Assembly: GCA_903895855.1 (NCBI GenBank)
Contig: CAITVN010000238.1
Coordinates: 1 to 64,000, forward strand
Origin: Oligoflexia bacterium
GTDB lineage: Bacteria > Bdellovibrionota > UBA1018
Direction of reading: 5' to 3'
DNA: 64,000 nucleotides
The translations under genes were made by a program, and so were the position numbers. The notes under the pieces were generated by a model. That model did not search any database, was not told the DNA's origin, and was given only the letters and a program-made list of their open reading frames with translations. How positions within the stretch are numbered: position 1 is the first letter of the stretch; each line of letters begins with the position of its first letter. Below, in pieces: positions 27,036-34,127 of the stretch.

Positions 27036-28082
27036 TTACTCAAGAAGCTTATTGACGACAGCGAAGTCTCCATCAAAAGTTGAAATTTCTTTAGTCCACA
27101 AGAAGTCTGGGCGATCGCTCGTTAGCCAGTCGCCGCCCACAATGCGGCCTTCACCGTCAAGGTCGAGACTGTAACGATAAATCTTTTCTGAACGTTGAAA
27201 TTCTTTAGTGCCGATCACTGACTGCCAAAGTGGTTCGTCGAGCTCGTCGGTATAAATCATTTTGGTCTCGACTACGATTTTCTTGCTAGTGCGACTCACG
27301 ATTTTCGATTCGAATCCGTAGACGGGATTGTTCCACACTTCTTTGAAGCGAGAAATGTCTGCAATAAAGGCTTTTTTCTGTATCCCGATGCGATTGGTAA
27401 TGACCATGTGAAACGCGCCTGCGTTCACGTCTTCGCAGGATTTGATAAATGAAAGGTGGTTGAATGAGCACCGTCGGCCCATGAAATTAACCGGTGATTC
27501 TGAAACCCAAGCATAGTAGTAACTCATGAGTGCCTTGATGTCAGATGATCCAAAGCTAACTCTGATTCCGTCTGCGCTGACCATGTCTCTAGGAGCTGGC
27601 TCGCGGTGATTGATTGAAGCTGGCGACCACCCATTACAGATGCCGTTCCATGACTTGTCATGAGGCGAAACTTTGCTCCACACTTTTTTAACCGTCGGAT
27701 AGTCAAATCGTCCGTTCATGATGTCGAGTTTTTCAGCCGGTGATAGCATTTCAATCGCTTGTGCCGATGCGGCCTTGGCCTCGTCGCGGGTCATGAGGTG
27801 GTACTTAAACCCGGCAGGGTTTTCTGGGTTATGCCATCGCCTTGCGATGCCACCTTGAACATTCGGCCAATAGGTGTCTGACCAAGGAATCATGCTTTCG
27901 TCGACCGAGCCTGAAAGCGGCAAAGCGTCGAAGTGGGCCTCTTGGTTGTCACCATCAATAATACTCGGCGAATTGGCTGCGTCCCAGGCATCATCAACTT
28001 CAGCACCGAATGCTCTTACAGAAAAGCTACCGGTGTACATACACAAGAATGACATACCTACTAAGAATTGATTGAATTTCAT
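27036..28082 (-). CDS. Exported transglutaminase, oomycete-elicitor (GP42) type
   Basis: The 348-residue product has a signal peptide (residues 1-27). Its catalytic Cys149 lies in SWNGICNGWSPAS, a His in GAFHMVITN (His225) and an Asp in FIADIS (Asp242). This order and the WxGxCxGWxPA-like Cys box match the transglutaminase elicitor family, first known from Phytophthora GP42 and found in some bacteria. A conserved block IPWSDTYWP ... GGIAR near 65-81 is shared with the 516-residue paralogue at 51648-53198. The expected reaction is acyl transfer or cross-linking at glutamine. It is monocistronic, and the start is well placed at 28082. Confidence 0.8.
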   Translation of the reverse strand: MKFNQFLVGMSFLCMYTGSFSVRAFGAEVDDAWDAANSPSIIDGDNQEAHFDALPLSGSVDESMIPWSDTYWPNVQGGIARRWHNPENPAGFKYHLMTRDEAKAASAQAIEMLSPAEKLDIMNGRFDYPTVKKVWSKVSPHDKSWNGICNGWSPASINHREPAPRDMVSADGIRVSFGSSDIKALMSYYYAWVSESPVNFMGRRCSFNHLSFIKSCEDVNAGAFHMVITNRIGIQKKAFIADISRFKEVWNNPVYGFESKIVSRTSKKIVVETKMIYTDELDEPLWQSVIGTKEFQRSEKIYRYSLDLDGEGRIVGGDWLTSDRPDFLWTKEISTFDGDFAVVNKLLE

Positions 28083-28453
28083 ATTTTACCCCTTTTTTTG
28101 ATTTCATTGAATTGGTTAACTTCAAACCTGTAGTAAGCTCTTTTATTGAACTCAACTAGATTGAACTGCTTAAACTTGGGGGGGCAAAGTTTACGAATGG
28201 TAAACGGTCGGTGGGGGGGGCTTGAACTGCGCAAAAGGCGTATGTAACACAACCACTGTAAATCGAAGTGATCTCCTCTGTTGTTCTGGTAGGGTGTTCT
28301 GGTTGGGGCTTTTTGGGTAGCTGAACGCTTTCGCATGGTTGCAGTTTACTAAACCTAAACTATCGTCGCATGCAATTTACTACGAGAATCTAGCTATAAA
28401 TTCTGCTAAAAGTTACCTGTCAGACAAGAAGACAAAAAAAGAAAGAGGATTAT
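28083..28453. repeat. Intergenic region with G-tracts, small hairpins and a direct repeat
   Basis: This divergent intergenic stretch separates the transglutaminase from the exported protein at 28454. It holds a hairpin TAACTT-like stem (TAAACTT 28171-28177 with AAGTTTA 28187-28193) around a G7 loop, then an overlapping palindrome GTTTAC-GAATG-GTAAAC (28189-28205). A G8 run lies at 28213-28220. TTGAACTGC occurs twice, at 28161-28169 and 28222-28230, flanking the whole structure. No gene fits. The two hairpins share bases and cannot both form. Confidence 0.6.
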
Positions 28454-29032
28454 ATGAAAACGAGTGATGTGTTTGTTGGTTTGTGTTCATTAGTCGTGGC
28501 AGCGATGTTGGGTGCCGTGCCTGCGATGGCAGACCCTGTAGTTGAAAATATAAACGGCGTTTCAGGTCGTTTTGAAAATGCCACGTGTTCTGGCGCCTAT
28601 TATATGACCATGAGTGCGGCTGAAAGAATGGAAGACCCGGCCTGTGAATTTAAAAAACCTGACGGCAGTGAAGACCTCGAAGCCAATAGAATTTGCATGA
28701 TTAATTTTCTGAAGAAAAATGCGAAGCCAGCTCCCGCAGCGGTGCTGACTGTACAGGCAGTGACTGGCACCAAAGAATTTATGGTTAACATTGTAGAAGA
28801 CGGTCGGTCTGTCTTATCGTCGCGAAGAATCGGCTATCACGGTGATGCCGAAAATGGAATCACCCTGATTTTTGATCGCGTTGGATTTACCGAAGGTGAC
28901 AAGTATTCAATGGAAATCGGCCTCGTGCGTGAAGGATTTGCCGATATGGCCAGTGTGCCGGTCAATCGTCGATTTCTTGCTGACCGGTTGTACTTTTTTC
29001 CGAATGGCTGCTCACTCAAGTGGGTTGAGTAG
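28454..29032 (+). CDS. Exported protein of unknown function
   Basis: The 192-residue protein has a signal peptide ending PAMADP (about residue 26) and Cys residues in NATCSGAYY, DPACEF, NRICM and NGCSLKW, enough for two disulfides. No family is recognised. The ATG at 28454 has a GAGG site at a good distance. It is alone on its strand between the G-tract intergenic region and the convergent isochorismatase-type gene, 23 nt from that gene's end. Confidence 0.65.
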   Translation: MKTSDVFVGLCSLVVAAMLGAVPAMADPVVENINGVSGRFENATCSGAYYMTMSAAERMEDPACEFKKPDGSEDLEANRICMINFLKKNAKPAPAAVLTVQAVTGTKEFMVNIVEDGRSVLSSRRIGYHGDAENGITLIFDRVGFTEGDKYSMEIGLVREGFADMASVPVNRRFLADRLYFFPNGCSLKWVE

Positions 29033-29055
29033 TTAGCAGTCGGAAACGACCAGCC

Positions 29056-29586
29056 TCAGGCAGAAAACTCAGAAGTGCTTGTCACTCGGGCAAAGTTTGA
29101 AATGATGTGAGTAGCGCTGGTGTGGAGGTTTGCCTCTGAGAGGCCGCCACCAGACTTACTATTTGATGCATCCTGCACGAAGACCATCTTATTCCCGCGG
29201 TGATAACCGTCAATGATCGTCGAGATACAGCACATGGTAGAACCGTAACCAATGACAACGACTTCATGTTTAGCATCAGCACAGGTTTTCATGGCTTCGG
29301 CGAAAGTCTCTGCAGAGTAGCTTGAGTAGTTGTTTTTGATCACTTTCAGCTCTCGACCTTGTGGTTCGAAACCCGCCACAAAGTTTGACAGTTCGCTTTT
29401 GTGGTTAAACAGGTCTCCTTCTTGTAAGTGCTGAACATGAATGATCTGCCAGTTTTCTGCTCTAGCTTTTTCTAGCACTATTTTCGCGTTGCTCAGGGAG
29501 GGGCCAATGGATTCAATTCTGAATGGCCTACCTTCGGTTGTATATTCTTTTTGTATATCGATGACCACGAGAGTTTTATTTTTCAT
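29056..29586 (-). CDS. Isochorismatase-family cysteine hydrolase
   Basis: The 176-residue protein has the catalytic triad of the family: Asp10 in VVIDIQKEY, Lys84 in KVIKNNYSSY and Cys119 or Cys120 in GYGSTMCCIST, followed by a YHRG helix. Members hydrolyse amides such as nicotinamide or N-carbamoyl compounds, or vinyl ethers such as isochorismate; the substrate cannot be read from sequence. The ATG at 29586 has AAGGAG 10 nt upstream, lying inside the end of the M20 peptidase gene, which it overlaps by 11 nt. It is the last gene of a four-gene overlapping operon. Confidence 0.8.
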   Translation of the reverse strand: MKNKTLVVIDIQKEYTTEGRPFRIESIGPSLSNAKIVLEKARAENWQIIHVQHLQEGDLFNHKSELSNFVAGFEPQGRELKVIKNNYSSYSAETFAEAMKTCADAKHEVVVIGYGSTMCCISTIIDGYHRGNKMVFVQDASNSKSGGGLSEANLHTSATHIISNFARVTSTSEFSA

Positions 29587-30808
29587 TTTGTTTAGCTCCT
29601 TTTGTTAGAATGTTATTGGTGAGTTCTAATAGCCAAGCGAGTCGCTCTGCGTAAGACTGGGTTAACATGAATTCTTTATTGGTGTGCATTCCGCCCCCAT
29701 AGGGACCTACTCCAACTAGGAGCTGAATGCCAGTTTCTGACAAATTATTACCGTCGCTAGCATATCCCACACCTCGCCCCGTTATTTCGATGCCGACAGC
29801 GGAAGCACTTTGTTTTGCTAGCTCAAATAGTTCGTAAGTAGATTCAATCGGCATACCTGGAAGTTCGGCAAGAGACTCGATTGTAGATTTGGTGCCTTCG
29901 TTAAGAAGGTAATTGAATACAGATGAGTGGCTCCGAATGGTTTCAATTTGTGCCAGCACTTCGGTTAGGTCGGCAAGTTTTCTATATCGAATATCAATTG
30001 TGAGACTCGCTTGATCACAAACGATGTTGGGTTTCGCTCCGCCCTCAATTGTGCCAACATTTACGGTTAAACCGCGCTCAGGCTCACTCAAGGCTGAGAT
30101 TTTGGCAATTTTATAACTCGCCTCGAGGCAGGCGTTGATTCCTTTCTCGGGTTCCAGGCCCGCATGCGCCGCTCGGCCGTAGACATTAAGTTTTAGCCAG
30201 CGGACGCCCGAGTGTTCCGTGACGACAGAGCCATCGCCAAGGCCCGGCTCGAAAACGAGTCCGTATTTGATTTTGACAGCTTGCTGCCGCAGAATTGCAC
30301 GTGAATGAGTCGATCCAGTCTCCTCGTCATCGTTCAATACTATGCGAACTTTCGACCTATGGTCTAGACTTTCGGCTGCCAGTAGGTTCAGCATCAAGAT
30401 GATTCCCCCTTTCATATCGATGACGCCTGGGCCAGAAATTGTGGTGCCGATTTTTGTGAAGCTTTGAAATGGATTTTCCTTTTCAAAGACAGTGTCGAGA
30501 TGGCCCACGAATAGTATCTCTGGTTGGGCCGTCGGAAAATCGAATGATAGTACCTTATTCTGGTCTCCTGCGTTGATGAGTGAAGTGGTATATCCTAGGG
30601 CTTCGAATTCATGAATGAGTATTGATCGAACCCTATCCAGGCCCACAGCATTTCCAGTCCCTGAGTTGATGTTAACAATCTCTTCGAGTAGCGACTCCCA
30701 CTTTGAATTGATAGAATTGGGCAGCGCTTGTGCTTCTAAAGTTAGTCCAGGCCAGAGACCGATTAACAAAAGTAACCATCGATACCAAGCCATTTTGCGT
30801 ATCTTCAT
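29576..30808 (-). CDS. Exported M20-family zinc peptidase (carboxypeptidase G2-like)
   Basis: The 410-residue enzyme begins with a signal-like hydrophobic segment (residues 9-28). It has the M20 metal centre: His103 and Asp105 in GHLDTVF, Asp131 in GVIDMKGG, the catalytic/bridging Glu pair in DDEETGS (160-165), and EPG near 190. A dimerisation insert includes AHAGLEPEKGINA. The order matches glutamate carboxypeptidase/aminoacylase-type enzymes, which free amino acids from N-acyl or peptide conjugates. Its ATG overlaps the GNAT gene stop (ATGA), and it overlaps the isochorismatase-type gene by 11 nt. Confidence 0.82.
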   Translation of the reverse strand: MKIRKMAWYRWLLLLIGLWPGLTLEAQALPNSINSKWESLLEEIVNINSGTGNAVGLDRVRSILIHEFEALGYTTSLINAGDQNKVLSFDFPTAQPEILFVGHLDTVFEKENPFQSFTKIGTTISGPGVIDMKGGIILMLNLLAAESLDHRSKVRIVLNDDEETGSTHSRAILRQQAVKIKYGLVFEPGLGDGSVVTEHSGVRWLKLNVYGRAAHAGLEPEKGINACLEASYKIAKISALSEPERGLTVNVGTIEGGAKPNIVCDQASLTIDIRYRKLADLTEVLAQIETIRSHSSVFNYLLNEGTKSTIESLAELPGMPIESTYELFELAKQSASAVGIEITGRGVGYASDGNNLSETGIQLLVGVGPYGGGMHTNKEFMLTQSYAERLAWLLELTNNILTKGAKQNEK

Positions 30809-31410
30809 AGAGCTCCCATCGGGAATGCTGAAGGCATTTTGGCGGTTGTATTTTCAGATTCTAGTGGTCCAGGCAGCGACCAGAATCCTTCGGGGCGATT
30901 CAGCAGCATTGGACCTAGGTTAACATTTAGGCCCGCCGAAGAGACTGGAAGACTGGCGTGCATCTCAACATAATCGTGATCAGAGAACTCGAATTCGTCA
31001 CCGATTCTGTGAAATCCGTATTGCGAGTAGAAGGGTTCTAGTCTTTGTTGGGCATGTAAGTAGAACTCTCGATACCCCTTTTCTTCGCAAAACTTTAGCA
31101 GAAATTGAAGCAGCGCATGGCCATACCCCCTTCCTCGAAATGCCGATCTTATCGCCAAGCGTTCTAGTTTCGCAAATCCAGAAAAATAGCGAATTCTGGC
31201 TGTGAGAACCGGTTCGCCGTTGATCGATCCTATGATTTGGGTCGAAGTAAAGTCGTTTAGATCAAATTCTTCATCGTAGGGGCAGTTTTGTTCGTGCATG
31301 TAAACTATGGCGCGAACGATAAATGCCTTAGCCAGGTCTTGTTCATGACTCGCTACTTTAATGATCAGGCCCTCAGACTCAGCTCTTTTGAGACACTTAT
31401 TTCGTGACAT
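30805..31410 (-). CDS. GNAT-family N-acetyltransferase
   Basis: The 201-residue protein has the acetyl-CoA loop in RSAFRGRGYGHALLQFLL and the C-terminal FYSQYGFHRIGDEF element, the standard GNAT order. YDEEFDLNDF in the front part resembles ElaA/YjcF-type acetyltransferases. About 45 extra residues follow the fold (PVSSAGLNVNLGPMLLNRP) and are not typical. The ATG at 31410 lies 14 nt inside the upstream membrane-nucleotidyltransferase gene, with GGAG 10 nt before it. An earlier in-frame start exists but would lie deeper in that gene. The acceptor is unknown. Confidence 0.75.
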   Translation of the reverse strand: MSRNKCLKRAESEGLIIKVASHEQDLAKAFIVRAIVYMHEQNCPYDEEFDLNDFTSTQIIGSINGEPVLTARIRYFSGFAKLERLAIRSAFRGRGYGHALLQFLLKFCEEKGYREFYLHAQQRLEPFYSQYGFHRIGDEFEFSDHDYVEMHASLPVSSAGLNVNLGPMLLNRPEGFWSLPGPLESENTTAKMPSAFPMGAL

Positions 31411-32731
31411 GTTCAAGTTCTCCATTTCTGACGTTGAATGTTGTTTTGTTAATTGTGATCTCGCTTGCACCAGCCCTTAGGTGTCTGAGTATTTCTTCGA
31501 TAGCGGTGGGAGCCATTCCTTTTTCTCCCTTTCTGATTGCTGTTGCTGAAATATTGTCAATTCTGCGCACAGGATACGGATAGATGTGGCCACTTTCATC
31601 GTAGATGCCTCTAATCCACATACCTCCGAGGTCACTTCCGTGTATGCCGTGTATTGGCTCATTAGGATGAAGTTTGCGAATGTGTCTAATAATCCCGTAA
31701 AATCCTTCAGATTCGTAGATTTTTGGTAAAGAAAGTACTTTTACCCGGTCAGCCAAGCCGGCCTCTTTCACAGCCAGATCCATCATTTGAACTCGGGTTT
31801 TATACTCAAAGAAGCGGTTTCCGGTTGGAAAATAATTCATATGGACGTCGGCTTTCTTCGTGAGTTCGTAGACGCGCATTCCTGAATCCCACTCTGCAAT
31901 TTTGATTTCGCCTTTTTTTAGGGCGATTTGGTGAAGCTTTGGGATGACTGTCGAGTGCAAGTATAAAGTGTTTAGCCCTCGATCATTGATTGCCCGCCTG
32001 ATGATTTCCAGGTGCGAGTTGTGAAGCGGATTGAAGGTTCCAAAAAATATTCCAACCCCGCACTTCGGTGAGAAGTAGGAGCGAAGGTCAGAGGTGATAC
32101 CAATGCCTAAGAAGATCGATCCAAAGACAAGACCAAAGAAATAGAAAAGTGTCTTTGACCAACCCAGCCCTAGAGTTGCCAGTGCTGTGATGATGATATT
32201 GATTGAGAGGCTAACGAGCACATTTTTGTTTTTTTCTCCGTACTCTCGATTGGCCAGCCCAATTCCAACATATTGTATTCCTTGGGAGGCGGCCGTGGTC
32301 ACGATGGCAACAACAATGACTCCACCGACGGCACTCATGCGTTCGGGCTGAATGACCTGAGAGTATTTGAGGGTCAAAAACACAAATAGATTGAAGGCAA
32401 GTTGTACGCAGAATCGAGCCAGTCGGCCAGGTGTCACCATTGCGGTTTTGAATTGGATCTTCTCTTCGATAAGGTTGCTAAGCTTCGAGTAGTGCGGAAT
32501 GAAAAAACTGATGAATGAAGTTAAGGCGATGAGGGATGGATTGGCCCATGCTTGGTGACCGATTGCGTAAGACAGGTACATGATAAATCCAATGACTAGA
32601 CCGAATTGAGAGGACTGACTTTGAAGATAGTTTCTGAGTTTTGGCTCTAATGTCATATACAATTTAATTTCCTTCTCAGGGGTTTCTCTTCGCAATTCCT
32701 GGGCCTGAAAGGGTTCTTTGATGTTCGGCAT
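31397..32731 (-). CDS. Membrane protein fused to NMNAT/NadD-like nucleotidyltransferase
   Basis: The 444-residue protein has two parts. Residues ~43-212 form about six transmembrane helices without a known family. Residues 225-430 form a nucleotidylyltransferase: GTFNPLHNSH (231-240) is a variant of the GxFxPxHxGH motif with both His present, HGSDLGGMW (364-372) resembles the NadD GaD-W element, and ISATAIR (394-400) is the ISSTxIR motif. NadD and its relatives join a mononucleotide or phosphorylated substrate to AMP or CMP. A membrane-fused form is unusual. The start may instead be the ATG at 32656. It is the first gene of the overlapping operon. Confidence 0.75.
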   Translation of the reverse strand: MPNIKEPFQAQELRRETPEKEIKLYMTLEPKLRNYLQSQSSQFGLVIGFIMYLSYAIGHQAWANPSLIALTSFISFFIPHYSKLSNLIEEKIQFKTAMVTPGRLARFCVQLAFNLFVFLTLKYSQVIQPERMSAVGGVIVVAIVTTAASQGIQYVGIGLANREYGEKNKNVLVSLSINIIITALATLGLGWSKTLFYFFGLVFGSIFLGIGITSDLRSYFSPKCGVGIFFGTFNPLHNSHLEIIRRAINDRGLNTLYLHSTVIPKLHQIALKKGEIKIAEWDSGMRVYELTKKADVHMNYFPTGNRFFEYKTRVQMMDLAVKEAGLADRVKVLSLPKIYESEGFYGIIRHIRKLHPNEPIHGIHGSDLGGMWIRGIYDESGHIYPYPVRRIDNISATAIRKGEKGMAPTAIEEILRHLRAGASEITINKTTFNVRNGELEHVTK

Positions 32732-32964
32732 TAGGGGTTGAAGGAGTTGGGTTCGAAGGGTTGGGTCAAACAGTTAACCTGATTGACTATTTTTGGTTAA
32801 TAATCGCTGGGCCTACTAATTTGCGATTGGCTGATCCTGCAGGGGCTCTTTGGATGTTGAGTCGTTCATGTTTCATTGTTGGAATTGTGTTTCAAGTTTG
32901 AAACCAATAAAATAGTGGGTTGAGTAGTGGCCCGTGTGTCTTTGCTGGTGCCAGATAAAAGGAA

Positions 32965-33513
32965 CTAACTTATTTTAGACCATTCGTTTGCTAGACCTAA
33001 TTTCGCGATCCACAAATTCAGATAGGTTAGGTCGACCTTGGTTTCAGCCAATATGCCCTTAATATCAGTAAGGTGTTTTTCTGACCCACCTTCTTTGAAG
33101 TACTCAAGCTTTTTGATAATGATGTCTTCAGCCGAAGCAATGGCGACGAATAGCTCTGGGAGGATTTCAATTTTTTGTCGTCTTGAAAATTCAGAACTTG
33201 AGAACTCGTTGTTCTTCAACAAAACAACGTCAATTTTAACTCCTGAAGATTGGTGAATCAAATTAAACATGCCCCCTCGTAGAACCTCGTCATTGATGAT
33301 TTCTCTTGGCGGGCAATAATACTCATCGGTATCAAAAAGTTTACAAAAAGGTGAAATTTGCAGGGATTTTATCTGAACAACAAGGTCAATATCATTAGTG
33401 AATCGTGGGCGACCATACTGCATTGCCGCTAGTGATCCCACCAAAAAATATTCGATTCCTGCTTGGCTTAATCGGTTAGTGGTCTCGCGAAGAGCGTCAA
33501 TGATTCCTTGCAT
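32965..33513 (-). CDS. Nucleotidyltransferase-fold protein (AbiEii/DUF6036-like), possible toxin
   Basis: The 182-residue protein shows the minimal nucleotidyltransferase signature: YFLVGSLAAMQYGRPR followed at about 38 by TNDIDLVV, whose two Asp residues are the usual metal ligands, and KIDVVLL near 95 as the third. The C-terminal helices include DIIIKKLEYFKEGG, as in AbiEii/DUF6036-type proteins that often act as toxins or regulators. It starts 1 nt after the stop of the small gene at 33515 and is almost certainly co-translated with it. The pair lies next to tRNA-Leu and is richer in A+T than most neighbours. Confidence 0.75.
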   Translation of the reverse strand: MQGIIDALRETTNRLSQAGIEYFLVGSLAAMQYGRPRFTNDIDLVVQIKSLQISPFCKLFDTDEYYCPPREIINDEVLRGGMFNLIHQSSGVKIDVVLLKNNEFSSSEFSRRQKIEILPELFVAIASAEDIIIKKLEYFKEGGSEKHLTDIKGILAETKVDLTYLNLWIAKLGLANEWSKIS

Positions 33514-33514
33514 T

Positions 33515-33697
33515 TTAATCTTTCAAGAGCGCGACGAAATAAGAAACTGTTTTTCTGTGAAGCTCATCTTCGGTAAGATTGGGGAATTTTTTTGAAAATT
33601 GGAATTTTTTGCTTAAAAATGCAAATTTATACATAGAGTCGGCCACCTCGAGTGCAAACGGTTTAGGTTTTGGATTTGCTGATTGACTGGCTTTAAT
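33515..33697 (-). CDS. Small protein, probable partner of the adjacent nucleotidyltransferase; ATT start
   Basis: A 60-residue frame ends LTEDELHRKTVSYFVALLKD and sits 1 nt before the nucleotidyltransferase gene. A perfect AGGAGG lies 5 nt upstream of an ATT codon at 33695-33697. An in-frame TAG lies directly before the ribosome site, so no ATG, GTG or TTG start exists there; the next candidates are GTG at codon 18 and ATG at codon 22, both without ribosome sites. ATT is a rare start known from infC and pcnB and suits low or autoregulated expression. The helix-rich sequence with a DELHRKT segment resembles small proteins encoded before AbiEii-like transferases, in the antitoxin position. Confidence 0.65.
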   Translation of the reverse strand: MKASQSANPKPKPFALEVADSMYKFAFLSKKFQFSKKFPNLTEDELHRKTVSYFVALLKD

Positions 33698-33737
33698 TGT
33701 GGCCTCCTAAAATCGACAATCTAGAAAAAGCAAAGTT

Positions 33738-33821
33738 TGGTGCCCGGGACTGGACTCGAACCAGCATGCTTTTGGCGCTCGCCCCTGAAACGAGTGTGTC
33801 TACCAATTCCACCACCCGGGC
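33738..33821 (-). tRNA. tRNA-Leu (anticodon CAG)
   Basis: The complementary strand folds as a class II tRNA. The acceptor stem GCCCGGG pairs with CCCGGGC, the D-arm contains GGTGGAATTGGTAGAC, the anticodon loop is TTCAGGG with CAG, and the variable region is long. The T-arm is GGTTCGAGTCC. The CCA end is encoded (33738-33740 on the plus strand read TGG). It reads CUG leucine codons. Its 3' end faces the nucleotidyltransferase pair, the usual side for integrated elements. Confidence 0.95.
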
Positions 33822-34127
33822 AATCTAAAGGGCAATAGATGCCCTATCGTTATCAGATTGAGTTTCGGTAGTCTAGGAGGTTTGGAATAGCGACTGATTG
33901 GGATTTCAGGTGTTGGGTGGGTTAGTCGAGTTCTGAGTCACCCTGGGTGGCGATCTTTCACCCCCAACTATCTGAATTCACATGTTATCGTCCTAGTTTT
34001 TCGCAAGCTCCCTTTGGTGCTGTGTAAAAAATCAGACTGTCACGAGAGTGCAAAGATTTTTTCGTGGCCAAATTAGCGCTGTCATGTCATTGCAATTTCT
34101 ATAAATTAAGCATCGGGGGCAATAAAA
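33822..34127. other. Divergent intergenic region between tRNA-Leu and pckG
   Basis: About 306 nt with no credible gene. It must hold the tRNA-Leu promoter on the reverse strand and the pckG promoter on the forward strand. A TATAAA at 34101-34106 is a possible -10 for pckG, but no convincing -35 lies at the right distance. I see no strong hairpin or riboswitch-like fold. Confidence 0.4.
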
